From: Prevotellaceae bacterium UBA7028
GTDB lineage: Bacteria; Bacteroidota; Bacteroidia; Bacteroidales; Bacteroidaceae
Assembly (NCBI GenBank): GCA_002494215.1
Contig: DLBF01000042.1
Span: 1-6,764 of the forward strand
Direction: 5' to 3'
DNA: 6,764 nt
The notes under the pieces were generated by a model. That model made no database searches and was not told where the DNA came from. It saw nothing but the letters and a program-made list of their open reading frames with translations. A program made the translations under genes and the position numbers. Positions 1 to 6,416 of the stretch are shown here, one piece after another (within the stretch, counting starts at the first letter, position 1; every line of letters begins with the position of its first letter).

Positions 1-177
1 GCCTCGTTCGATGAAGCTAATTCACAGTGGATTACAGAGGCTGGCAACTACACCTTCCGCATTGGTTCTTCATCGCGTGACATCCATGCTACCGTGGGTG
101 CTAAACTGACGGAATATACTGAGAAAGTACATAACGTCATGGCACCCAAACAAGCATTAAACCTACTGAAACAATAA
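1..177 (+). CDS. GH3 family glycosidase (beta-glucosidase or beta-xylosidase), C-terminal end only
   Basis: Only the last 58 codons and the TAA stop are in the window; the gene starts upstream. Seen: the tail begins ASFDEANSQW, then contains EAGNYTFRIGSSSRDI and ends in NLLKQ. The pattern W-x-x-E-A-G-x-Y-x-x-x-I-G-S-S-S-R-D-I is typical of the fibronectin type III-like domain that closes many GH3 beta-glucosidases and beta-xylosidases. Catalytic domains are missing, so the substrate cannot be read from this fragment. The stop lies 13 bases before the sensor kinase start, on the same strand, which suggests one operon. With GH67 two genes downstream, a role in trimming xylo- or cello-oligosaccharides in the periplasm is likely (inference). 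Confidence is good for GH3 and low for specificity. Confidence 0.82.
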   Translation, partial: ASFDEANSQWITEAGNYTFRIGSSSRDIHATVGAKLTEYTEKVHNVMAPKQALNLLKQ

Positions 178-190
178 ACCAATTATAAAA

Positions 191-1756
191 ATGAAAAGAC
201 TAGCCATAATACTACTGACCATTGTTACAACCTTGACCGCAAGTGCTGACAACTTAGGTTTCTCTAAGTATCGGCCCGTGGTGATTGCTCTCGACCTTGA
301 TTACGCTCCACTGGAATATGTGGACCAGGAAGGATTGCCGAAAGGTCTCGACGTGGAGCTGACCCAGACATTGATGCAACGGCTTGATGTGCCTTATACC
401 TATCGTCCAAATACTTGGGAGGCCATTACAGGTGATGTCCTGAATGGACGTGTCGACTTGGCCATGATGGTTTATTCGCCCTATCGCCAGTCTATTACCA
501 ACTACTCACGCGCTGTCTTCAAGCTCTACTATCAGGTGGTTTTCCGCAACGACCGTAAGGATGCTGATGAGTTTAACATGCGTCAGATAAAAGGTAAGAA
601 GATAGCCTATATGTCCAGTCGTCCCATTACAGACACACTGACCAAGGCTGGCGCCGTACTCAACGTAGTGCGCGACCTGCCCAAAGCCCTGCAAGACTTG
701 TCTGCAGGTGAGTACGATGCTGTTATCTGCTTCCGTTATCAAGCGAAATACCATATCCACAAACTGCATCTGACCAACCTTTCGACAGAGGACTTGACGC
801 TGACCCCTCGTGAATATTGCTACGTTAGTAATAACCGCAAACTGATAGATGCCATTGACCGCGAGCTGATAAAGATGGACAAAGAAGGTGTCATTGATGA
901 CATCTATGGCGACTATATCTCCCAATTGGACAGTTTCCATTTGCCACAATGGGTCTGGTGGCTGATAGGAAGTGTTATCTGTTTTGCCCTACTGCTCTTG
1001 ATATATATGCAGCATCGCCATAACAAACGGTTGCATTTAGAGATGCGACGTGCGCAGAAGTCGGAGCAATTGAAGACCGTCTTTCTGGCTAATGTCAGTC
1101 ACGCCCTGCGCACCCCACTGAATGCTATTATCGGTTTCAGCGATATGCTTAGGGTGGATGACAAGGATGAGATTCCTGTTGAAGACCGCAAGCAAATGCT
1201 TGCTCAAATCAACACCAATGGTCATCAACTGCTCTATTTCATCAATGAATTACTGGAACTCTCAAACATCGAAGGTGGTGGACTACAGTTTACGCGTGTC
1301 ACTACAGATCTCAGAGAAGTGATGGAGAACTACAAAGAGGAAGTAGAGAGTAAACTGCAAGAGGGTGTGGTGCTGAATATCGAGAGTCCTCATCAGAAAT
1401 GTATTGCCGAAATAGACACTGGCATGCTTCGCCACGTCATGATGCATCTGCTGACCAATGCCATTCGTCACACATTACAAGGCAGCATCACAATACAATA
1501 CAAACAACAGGACTATGGTCTCTACTTCGCTGTCATCGATACGGGTGAAGGTATACCAGAAGACCTGAAGAACAACATCTTTGCACTTTTAAACGATAAA
1601 AATACTTTTGTTCAACAAGAAACCCCAGGACTGGGACTCTCTATCTGCAAGTCTATCATTGATGCCGTTCACGGACATATCGGTATGACTACTGAGCAAG
1701 GAAAGGGTTCGACATTCTGGTTCTGGGCACCCTGTAAAATTTTAAGTATACAATGA
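191..1756 (+). CDS. Membrane sensor histidine kinase with periplasmic Venus-flytrap (SBP_bac_3-like) domain
   Basis: Single-pass sensor kinase of 521 residues. Residues 1-19 form a signal peptide with a likely ASA|D cleavage site. About 27-246 resemble a family 3 solute-binding (flytrap) domain, as in BvgS/EvgS-type sensors, with the segment SPYRQS around Arg99. A membrane helix lies at about 253-273, followed by a short linker. The HisKA H-box is at 300-312 (SHALRTPL, His304). The HATPase part has the N-box Asn423, G1 DTGEGIP (450-456), G2 GLGLSICKSI (480-489) and G3 GKGSTFW. There is no receiver domain, so a separate response regulator is needed; none is in the window. Oddities: the acidic residue after the phospho-accepting His is Ala305, and the F-box region (464-479) is divergent. 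The ATG follows an A/T-rich stretch without a Shine-Dalgarno sequence, as is usual in Bacteroidota. The stop overlaps the GH67 start, so a role in sensing xylan-derived ligands is inferred. Confidence 0.9.
   Translation: MKRLAIILLTIVTTLTASADNLGFSKYRPVVIALDLDYAPLEYVDQEGLPKGLDVELTQTLMQRLDVPYTYRPNTWEAITGDVLNGRVDLAMMVYSPYRQSITNYSRAVFKLYYQVVFRNDRKDADEFNMRQIKGKKIAYMSSRPITDTLTKAGAVLNVVRDLPKALQDLSAGEYDAVICFRYQAKYHIHKLHLTNLSTEDLTLTPREYCYVSNNRKLIDAIDRELIKMDKEGVIDDIYGDYISQLDSFHLPQWVWWLIGSVICFALLLLIYMQHRHNKRLHLEMRRAQKSEQLKTVFLANVSHALRTPLNAIIGFSDMLRVDDKDEIPVEDRKQMLAQINTNGHQLLYFINELLELSNIEGGGLQFTRVTTDLREVMENYKEEVESKLQEGVVLNIESPHQKCIAEIDTGMLRHVMMHLLTNAIRHTLQGSITIQYKQQDYGLYFAVIDTGEGIPEDLKNNIFALLNDKNTFVQQETPGLGLSICKSIIDAVHGHIGMTTEQGKGSTFWFWAPCKILSIQ
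1580..1610 (+). promoter_or_regulatory. Candidate Bacteroidota-type promoter inside the kinase gene, ahead of GH67
   Basis: TTTG at 1580-1583 is followed after exactly 19 bases by TACTTTTG at 1603-1610. The primary sigma factor of Bacteroidota recognises TTTG about 19-21 bases before TAnnTTTG, so both elements and their spacing match. The surrounding bases (1584-1616) are clearly more A/T-rich than the neighbouring coding sequence. Transcription would begin near 1616-1618, about 135 bases before the GH67 ATG, allowing the glucuronidase to be made apart from the kinase. It lies in coding sequence and could be a chance match. Confidence 0.4.
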
Positions 1757-3597
1757 AAAGAATACTATTATCACTATTTATCCTCTTCAGCCTGCACAGT
1801 GTTGCTGAAGATGGTCATCAGTTGTGGCTACGTTACAAACCCGTTAACAAGGCAAAGGTTACTTGTGACCTGCAATCGCCTACTATCGACATTGTCCGTC
1901 AGGAACTCCAGACCTATTACAAAGGTGCTGACATTGCCCTACGCATTGATGCTTCGATGCCTGATGATGATGGTTACCGCTTTGACGGAAAGACACTCTC
2001 TGCCCGTCGTGAAGCAGGATTGCTTTATGGTGCTTATGCACTGCTTCGTGGAGAAAAGGAAGAGTCGCATCCTGTCTTTAACCTGCGCCTGCTAAACCAT
2101 TGGGACAACTTGGATGGTAGCATTGAACGAGGCTATGCTGGTGAGAGCATCTTCGAATGGTTCCATCTGGACGAACAACTGATTCGTGACTATGCTCGCG
2201 CCAATGCCTCCTTAGGTATTAATGGTTCAGTGCTAAACAATGTCAATGCTTCGCCCAAAATGCTGACAACTCCTTATCTAAAGGAGGTAAAGAAGATTGC
2301 CGATATCCTGCGCCCCTATCATATTAAGGTATATCTCAGCATCAACTTCGCCACACCTATGGCACTGAAGGAAACGAAAACTGCAGACCCATTGGATAAG
2401 AGTGTGGCTAAGTGGTGGAAGAAAAAGGCCAAGGAAATCTATAAGCTGATTCCAGACTTTGGTGGTTTATTGGTGAAAGCCAATAGCGAGGGACAACCTG
2501 GTCCTGGCGACTTCGGTCGAACACATGCCGATGGTGCCAATATGCTGGCAGATGCCCTGAAACCATTTAACGGCATCGTGATGTGGCGCTGTTTCGTTTA
2601 TGGTGCTAACCATAAGGGAGAGGATCGCGTGAAACAAGCTGTCTCTGAGTTCAAGCCTCTGGATGGTAAGTTCCGCGACAATGTGATTCTGCAGACCAAG
2701 AATGGTCCGTTGGACTTCCAGCCTCGTGAACCTTACAGTCCCGTGTTTGACCAGATTAAACAGACACCCAACATGGTGGAACTTCAGATTACGCAAGAGT
2801 ATCTGGGACAAAGCCGTCATCTTGTCTATCTGGCCCCCATGTGGAAAGAGTTCTTCGACTACGTATCGCCTTCTCAACTGAAAGGTATTGCAGGTGTAGC
2901 CAACATCGGCAAAGACAAGAACTGGTGTGGTCATCACTTCTCACAGGCTAACTGGTATGCCTTTGGACGCTTGGCATGGAACCCCTATCTTTCATCCAAA
3001 AAGATAGCCAAAGAATGGCTTAAGCAGACTTTCACTAAAGATAAGGAGTTTGTTTCAACCATGTCGAAAGTGATGGAAGAAAGTCGTGAGGCTTGTGTCA
3101 ACTATATGATGCCTCTGGGTCTGCACCACATCTTCAAGTTTGATCATCACTACGGTCCAGAGCCCGATGGTTTCATAGCCAGCTATCCTTTGGAGTGGTG
3201 CCCCGTTTACTATCACAAAGCCAACAACGACAGTATCGGTTTTGATCGCTCCAGTACAGGAACGGATGCCACCAGCCAATATCGTGAGGACATCGCGCGT
3301 ACCTATAATAATATAGAGACCTGTCCTGAGAACCTGTTGCTGTGGTTCCATCGTGTACCTTGGACTTATCGCATGAAAGACGGTTCCACTTTGTGGGAAT
3401 CACTGCAATATCATTATAATCTGGGTGTCATTACCGTTGAGTCACATCATAACATCTGGCACACCAAGATGCGTCATTTCATTGACGAGCAACGTTGGCG
3501 CGAGGTGGATGAGAGACTGGAAGACCAATTGCAGAACGCACGCGAATGGCGTGACGTCTGCCTAAAGTACTTTGGTCAATTCGCAGAAAAGAAATAA
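1753..3597 (+). CDS. aguA: Secreted/periplasmic GH67 alpha-glucuronidase
   Basis: Removes alpha-1,2-linked (4-O-methyl-)glucuronic acid from the terminal xylose of aldouronic oligosaccharides made from glucuronoxylan. Residues 1-18 are a signal peptide (likely SVA|ED cleavage) with no lipobox, so a periplasmic location is expected. A short N-terminal beta domain (about 20-105) precedes the TIM-barrel domain, which opens with LLNHWDNLDGSIERGYAG (112-130), a strong family hallmark. Further hallmarks are VLNNVNA, YLSINFA, VKANSEGQPGP, THADGANM, KNGPLDF, ITQEYLGQ and GRLAWNP. Glu246, Asp321 and Glu349 sit in the motifs of the catalytic acid and the two carboxylate bases; their spacing (75 and 28) is close to that of Cellvibrio GlcA67A (Glu292, Asp365, Glu393). 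At 614 residues it is somewhat shorter than the roughly 680-730 of many GH67 enzymes, mostly at the N-terminus. The ATG overlaps the kinase stop as ATGA, implying translational coupling. All catalytic residues are present. Confidence 0.96.
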   Translation: MKRILLSLFILFSLHSVAEDGHQLWLRYKPVNKAKVTCDLQSPTIDIVRQELQTYYKGADIALRIDASMPDDDGYRFDGKTLSARREAGLLYGAYALLRGEKEESHPVFNLRLLNHWDNLDGSIERGYAGESIFEWFHLDEQLIRDYARANASLGINGSVLNNVNASPKMLTTPYLKEVKKIADILRPYHIKVYLSINFATPMALKETKTADPLDKSVAKWWKKKAKEIYKLIPDFGGLLVKANSEGQPGPGDFGRTHADGANMLADALKPFNGIVMWRCFVYGANHKGEDRVKQAVSEFKPLDGKFRDNVILQTKNGPLDFQPREPYSPVFDQIKQTPNMVELQITQEYLGQSRHLVYLAPMWKEFFDYVSPSQLKGIAGVANIGKDKNWCGHHFSQANWYAFGRLAWNPYLSSKKIAKEWLKQTFTKDKEFVSTMSKVMEESREACVNYMMPLGLHHIFKFDHHYGPEPDGFIASYPLEWCPVYYHKANNDSIGFDRSSTGTDATSQYREDIARTYNNIETCPENLLLWFHRVPWTYRMKDGSTLWESLQYHYNLGVITVESHHNIWHTKMRHFIDEQRWREVDERLEDQLQNAREWRDVCLKYFGQFAEKK

Positions 3598-4254
3598 TTA
3601 AAGCGCAAACTGCTTCTCCAGCGTACCGTTATAAGTGCGGATAGAAAGTCGCACACTGTCAGGACGGTCCTGGGGAAGCAGTATGCTTACATAGCGGCGA
3701 TTGGTGTAATATTCAGGAGCATCACCCTGACTATGCAACAAACGATAGTAAGCTGTTCGTGTCTGGTCAGGATTCACTAACACTGTATCACGACAAAGAG
3801 CCATGGCATGAACGCCCTCCGAATCTTCCACACGTCCATTCTTCAACAGCAATCCCATATTGATATACTTCCCATTTCTAGTCAACCATACGCTTTCCAC
3901 ACCCAGAGGGTCTTGGGGCTGTTCCTTAAAGCGCCAATGTTCAACAGGACGCAACACACCCATCTGTCCCATCGCTACAGCCTCAGCCATTCCACTTGTT
4001 AACTTATTGAAATAGACGATAGCACGATAAACCGTGTCAGGACGTTGTATCCATGATGAGGTGGCAGGAGTTGTCAAGGTGTATTCCTCTCCCTCGTCAG
4101 TCAAGAAACTGACACCTTGCTTCTGACTATTAACGGTCAGCTCAGCAAAGTCGCCCTGCATCTGTGAATACTGTCCCTCGCCTTTCTCATAGCTGTCTGT
4201 TTCGCAGGAGAAAAGCAGGAAGGCAAAAAGTGAAAAGGCAAACAACTTCTTCAT
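3598..4254 (-). CDS. NigD-like envelope lipoprotein
   Basis: Predicted lipoprotein of 218 residues and unknown biochemical role. Seen: a lysine-bearing N-terminus, a hydrophobic stretch and the lipobox LFSC with Cys17, followed by a polar linker (ETDSYEKGEG). The mature part has an N-terminal beta-rich region (about 35-85, including a YRAIVYFNKL strand). A larger C-terminal domain (about 110-217) follows, with DPLGVESVWLTRNGKYINM and a closing DSVRLSIRTYNGTLEKQFAL. This layout and the closing strand pattern resemble Bacteroidota NigD-like proteins (N-terminal OB-type domain plus C-terminal beta domain). The assignment rests on pattern recall and is moderate. Its ATG overlaps the acyltransferase stop as ATGA, so it is probably the last gene of the rluD-ddl-acyltransferase operon. 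Its stop abuts the convergent GH67 stop. Asp at the position after Cys17 is absent (Glu18), so sorting cannot be decided simply. Confidence 0.75.
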   Translation of the reverse strand: MKKLFAFSLFAFLLFSCETDSYEKGEGQYSQMQGDFAELTVNSQKQGVSFLTDEGEEYTLTTPATSSWIQRPDTVYRAIVYFNKLTSGMAEAVAMGQMGVLRPVEHWRFKEQPQDPLGVESVWLTRNGKYINMGLLLKNGRVEDSEGVHAMALCRDTVLVNPDQTRTAYYRLLHSQGDAPEYYTNRRYVSILLPQDRPDSVRLSIRTYNGTLEKQFAL

Positions 4255-5414
4255 TGGGCAGCAAGATAATTGCGAACAGGATTGGCATACATGGTCAGCA
4301 AGCGCTCACGAAGGAAAGCCTCATCCTTGTTGGGGATGTTTATTTTGGCTATCTGACCCTGCAGATACTTCTCGAAACGCTGAACGTCAGCGGAGGTATA
4401 ATGACTGGAATCACTTGAAACACCAGAATGCTCTAGAATATCCAGAGCGATATAGTTGCAAGGATACAGACGGTAGTTACGATGCAGTTCGTGATCAATG
4501 CGCTGACTAAGTGCTGTGAAGAAATCGTTTTTAGGCATATCAGCCAACTCATCTATCCAGGTATTAATAGGCTGGGCACACTGGTAATGTACACGTCCCT
4601 TATAACCAAAGATGCCCGTCTTCATGTTGTCCAAATCGTCCTGCTTACTCTTTTTAAAGTTAGGATTGTCGCGTTTCTGTTGGAACTCTTGCGCCTTCAG
4701 GTAGTCGCAAGGATCAAACTCGTAGCTGATTGTCAAGGGCACGATATTCAAGTCACGGAGCTTATCAGCAAAACTACCTTCCCCTCCCATAGCCAGCATC
4801 TTCAGTACAGAGTCCTGCGTATGGTCACTGGAATCCTTGGCACGTCCCTCACGCTGGGCAATCCAGATATTCTCATGCTTTTGTGTAACAGCATAATGGA
4901 TATAACTGCTCATCAGCTGACTGGAACGCATCATCTCGTGAGCTGTCAATCCACGACGAACGGTAAAAGCTTTGTTCATACGGACAAGACGCTTAATCCA
5001 AGGATAAATGAGCAGGTTGTCACCAATACCAATCTCCACAGTAGTAGGATAGCCATGGTCTACCAGCATCACATCCAGAAAAGCAGAGTCGAGTACGATA
5101 TCACGATGATTGGAAAGGAACGTGTAACGGTTCGTCTTATCAACGGGCAGAGCTTGATCCTCAAAGGTACAGCCATCGGTATGTTTACGAATAATATGTC
5201 GCACGACAGGTTTCATGAAACGCTTTTGGAAGTCGAGCGGTGTCTTGACACCCGTAAAGGCCAGTCGAAGCACGCCATTACGGATAACCTTCGGCAACCA
5301 CGGGGTAAAACCTTTCAGCATCCTTGAGAACTGACGGTCATTAATTAGATCCTCGAAAGCCTGTTTCATTTCACCCTCTTCATAAGGGCGAATCTCATCG
5401 TACTCATTACTCAT
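4251..5414 (-). CDS. Glycerolipid acyltransferase, PlsC/PlsB superfamily
   Basis: Probable cytosolic-face acyltransferase acting on glycerol-3-phosphate or lysophosphatidate in phospholipid synthesis; acceptor and acyl donor cannot be told from sequence. Seen: 387 residues with no clear membrane helix or signal peptide. Motif I is FLSNHRDIVLDSA (His103, Asp105, Asp109), motif II AFTVRRG (149-155), motif III AQREGRAKD (186-194), and a motif IV-like IVPLTISYE (224-232). In order and spacing these match the glycerolipid acyltransferase domain. The region before residue 90 and the helical C-terminal part (after about 290) are additions compared with a compact PlsC of about 240 residues. Motif I departs from the textbook H-x4-D: aspartates lie at +2 and +6 from His. 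It starts 12 bases after ddl, with AGAGG 8 bases before the ATG, and overlaps the lipoprotein start by 4 bases. The envelope-biosynthesis context supports the lipid role. Confidence 0.85.
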   Translation of the reverse strand: MSNEYDEIRPYEEGEMKQAFEDLINDRQFSRMLKGFTPWLPKVIRNGVLRLAFTGVKTPLDFQKRFMKPVVRHIIRKHTDGCTFEDQALPVDKTNRYTFLSNHRDIVLDSAFLDVMLVDHGYPTTVEIGIGDNLLIYPWIKRLVRMNKAFTVRRGLTAHEMMRSSQLMSSYIHYAVTQKHENIWIAQREGRAKDSSDHTQDSVLKMLAMGGEGSFADKLRDLNIVPLTISYEFDPCDYLKAQEFQQKRDNPNFKKSKQDDLDNMKTGIFGYKGRVHYQCAQPINTWIDELADMPKNDFFTALSQRIDHELHRNYRLYPCNYIALDILEHSGVSSDSSHYTSADVQRFEKYLQGQIAKINIPNKDEAFLRERLLTMYANPVRNYLAAQ

Positions 5415-5422
5415 ATTTCTTA

Positions 5423-5427
5423 CCTCT
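5423..5427 (-). promoter_or_regulatory. Ribosome binding site of the acyltransferase gene
   Basis: The minus strand reads TAAGAGGTAAGAAATATG, with AGAGG at 5427-5423 and 8 bases to the ATG at 5414. This is the only gene junction in the window with a recognisable Shine-Dalgarno-like sequence and a real gap. It overlaps the ddl stop codon and supports the chosen start at 5414. In Bacteroidota such sites are often not needed, so its effect is uncertain. Confidence 0.5.
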
Positions 5428-6416
5428 TAGAACTGGTTTTCAACAATATCAGTCAGCACATCCTTCATCTCCAAACCTGCAGCACGCACTTGCTGAGGAA
5501 TGAAGCTGGTAGGTGTCATACCTGGTGTTGTATTTACCTCAAGCATCCATATCTTTCCTTCCTTCGAAATGATATAGTCGATACGGATAATACCATTGCA
5601 GTGCAAGATGTCATAGATATGACTGGTTATCTCACGAACACGACGGGTAACATCCTCAGAGAGGCGGGCAGGAGTAATCTCCTGGACCTGTCCATTGTAT
5701 TTGGCATCATAATCGAAGAACTCGTTATTGGTAACCACCTCTGTAGCTGGTAGCACCACTGACTTCTCCCTGGTCTTATACACACCAATGGAAATCTCTG
5801 TACCCTCCAGATACTGTTCAACCATAATCTCATCGCTCTCCAACATAGCCTTACGAATGGCAGGAGCCAACTGGTCCTTGTTCTTTACCTTAGAAACACC
5901 GAATGATGAACCATCAGCAGCAGGCTTTACAAAGCAAGGCATACCGATGCGCTGTTCTATCTCATCGTCGCTTACCAATTGCTCATATCCTTGACGGATC
6001 AGCAGGGAGTCTGCCACAGCAACACCATAGCCACGCAGATACTGGTTAAGCACAAACTTATCGAACGTCATAGCCTCAACCAAAACGCCACTGGTAGAAT
6101 AAGGTATATCTACCAAATCCAGATAACCCTGCAGGATACCATTCTCACCAGGGGTACCATGTATGGTAATATAAGCATAGTCAAACAGTTTTGCTTTTCC
6201 GTCTTCAATAAACGAAAAGTCGTTACGGTCTATCTTGGCAGTAATACCACCAGGAAGCTCAACATGCCAATCTTGACCTTTGATGTCGACGATATAGACA
6301 TTGTAACGCTCCTTGTCGAAGAACGAATAAAGACCTTGTGCAGAGCGCAACGATACGTCGTGCTCGGAAGAGTCGCCACCACAGATGATGGCAATGTTAC
6401 GTTTTAATTGTTTCAT
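5427..6416 (-). CDS. ddl: D-alanine--D-alanine ligase
   Basis: ATP-grasp enzyme joining two D-alanines for the peptidoglycan pentapeptide; cytosolic. At 329 residues it is of normal family length. Seen: GGDSSEHDVSL (13-23) with Glu18 for the first D-Ala amino group; HGTPGENGILQGYLDL (86-101); VKPAADGSSFG with Lys164 and Ser170; the omega-loop FFDYDAKY (233-240) with Lys239 and Tyr240; and Arg278, Asp280, Glu293 and Asn295 in the metal site (IRIDY and MLEVNTTPGMT). These map in order and spacing onto E. coli DdlB Glu15, Lys144, Ser150, Lys215, Tyr216, Arg255, Asp257, Glu270 and Asn272. Tyr in the omega-loop is the D-Ala-D-Ala type, not the His type of D-lactate ligases of VanA kind, so no sign of glycopeptide resistance. 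Its ATG overlaps the pseudouridine synthase stop (ATGA), and the acyltransferase follows 12 bases after its TAA. Confidence 0.97.
   Translation of the reverse strand: MKQLKRNIAIICGGDSSEHDVSLRSAQGLYSFFDKERYNVYIVDIKGQDWHVELPGGITAKIDRNDFSFIEDGKAKLFDYAYITIHGTPGENGILQGYLDLVDIPYSTSGVLVEAMTFDKFVLNQYLRGYGVAVADSLLIRQGYEQLVSDDEIEQRIGMPCFVKPAADGSSFGVSKVKNKDQLAPAIRKAMLESDEIMVEQYLEGTEISIGVYKTREKSVVLPATEVVTNNEFFDYDAKYNGQVQEITPARLSEDVTRRVREITSHIYDILHCNGIIRIDYIISKEGKIWMLEVNTTPGMTPTSFIPQQVRAAGLEMKDVLTDIVENQF
6053..6084 (-). promoter_or_regulatory. Promoter-consensus match inside ddl, probably fortuitous
   Basis: Read on the minus strand, TTTG (6084-6081), 20 bases, then TAAGTTTG (6060-6053) fits the Bacteroidota promoter consensus. 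However, the bases encode the segment MTFDKFVLN of the ligase, and the next gene start is some 640 bases away. The local sequence is not notably A/T-rich. I list it as a weak candidate only. Confidence 0.15.

Noticed and set aside
506..949. Open frame of 147 codons on the minus strand opposite the kinase flytrap domain
   Set aside because: No recognisable motif and no start context; it mirrors the coding frame of a well-supported gene.
191..1756. Reading the kinase gene as an ABC transporter substrate-binding protein
   Set aside because: The flytrap domain is followed by a membrane helix, an H-box and complete N, G1 and G2 boxes in one frame; no permease or ATPase genes are nearby.
2467..2937. 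Open frame of 156 codons on the minus strand inside GH67
   Set aside because: It overlaps the most conserved GH67 catalytic motifs, so the DNA is constrained by the plus-strand protein; no independent evidence of coding.
3578..3622. Possible bidirectional terminator hairpin at the convergent junction
   Set aside because: GCAGAAAAG and CTGCTTCTC look partly complementary, but they do not pair in register beyond a few bases, and there is no adjacent T-run.
4769..4776. Minus-strand TAGTTTTG as a promoter -7 element inside the acyltransferase gene
   Set aside because: There is no TTTG 19-21 bases upstream on that strand, so only half of the consensus is present.
4482..5327. Long open frame of 281 codons on the plus strand opposite the acyltransferase gene
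   Set aside because: It lies wholly inside a gene with clear acyltransferase motifs; its translation shows no domain, signal peptide or plausible composition (rich in Ile, Thr and His). It is best explained as a by-product of codon use on the other strand.
5427..6416. Possibility that the ligase is a VanA-type D-Ala-D-Lac resistance ligase
   Set aside because: The omega-loop has the FFDYDAKY sequence with Tyr240 as in D-Ala-D-Ala ligases, and there are no vanH- or vanX-like neighbours.
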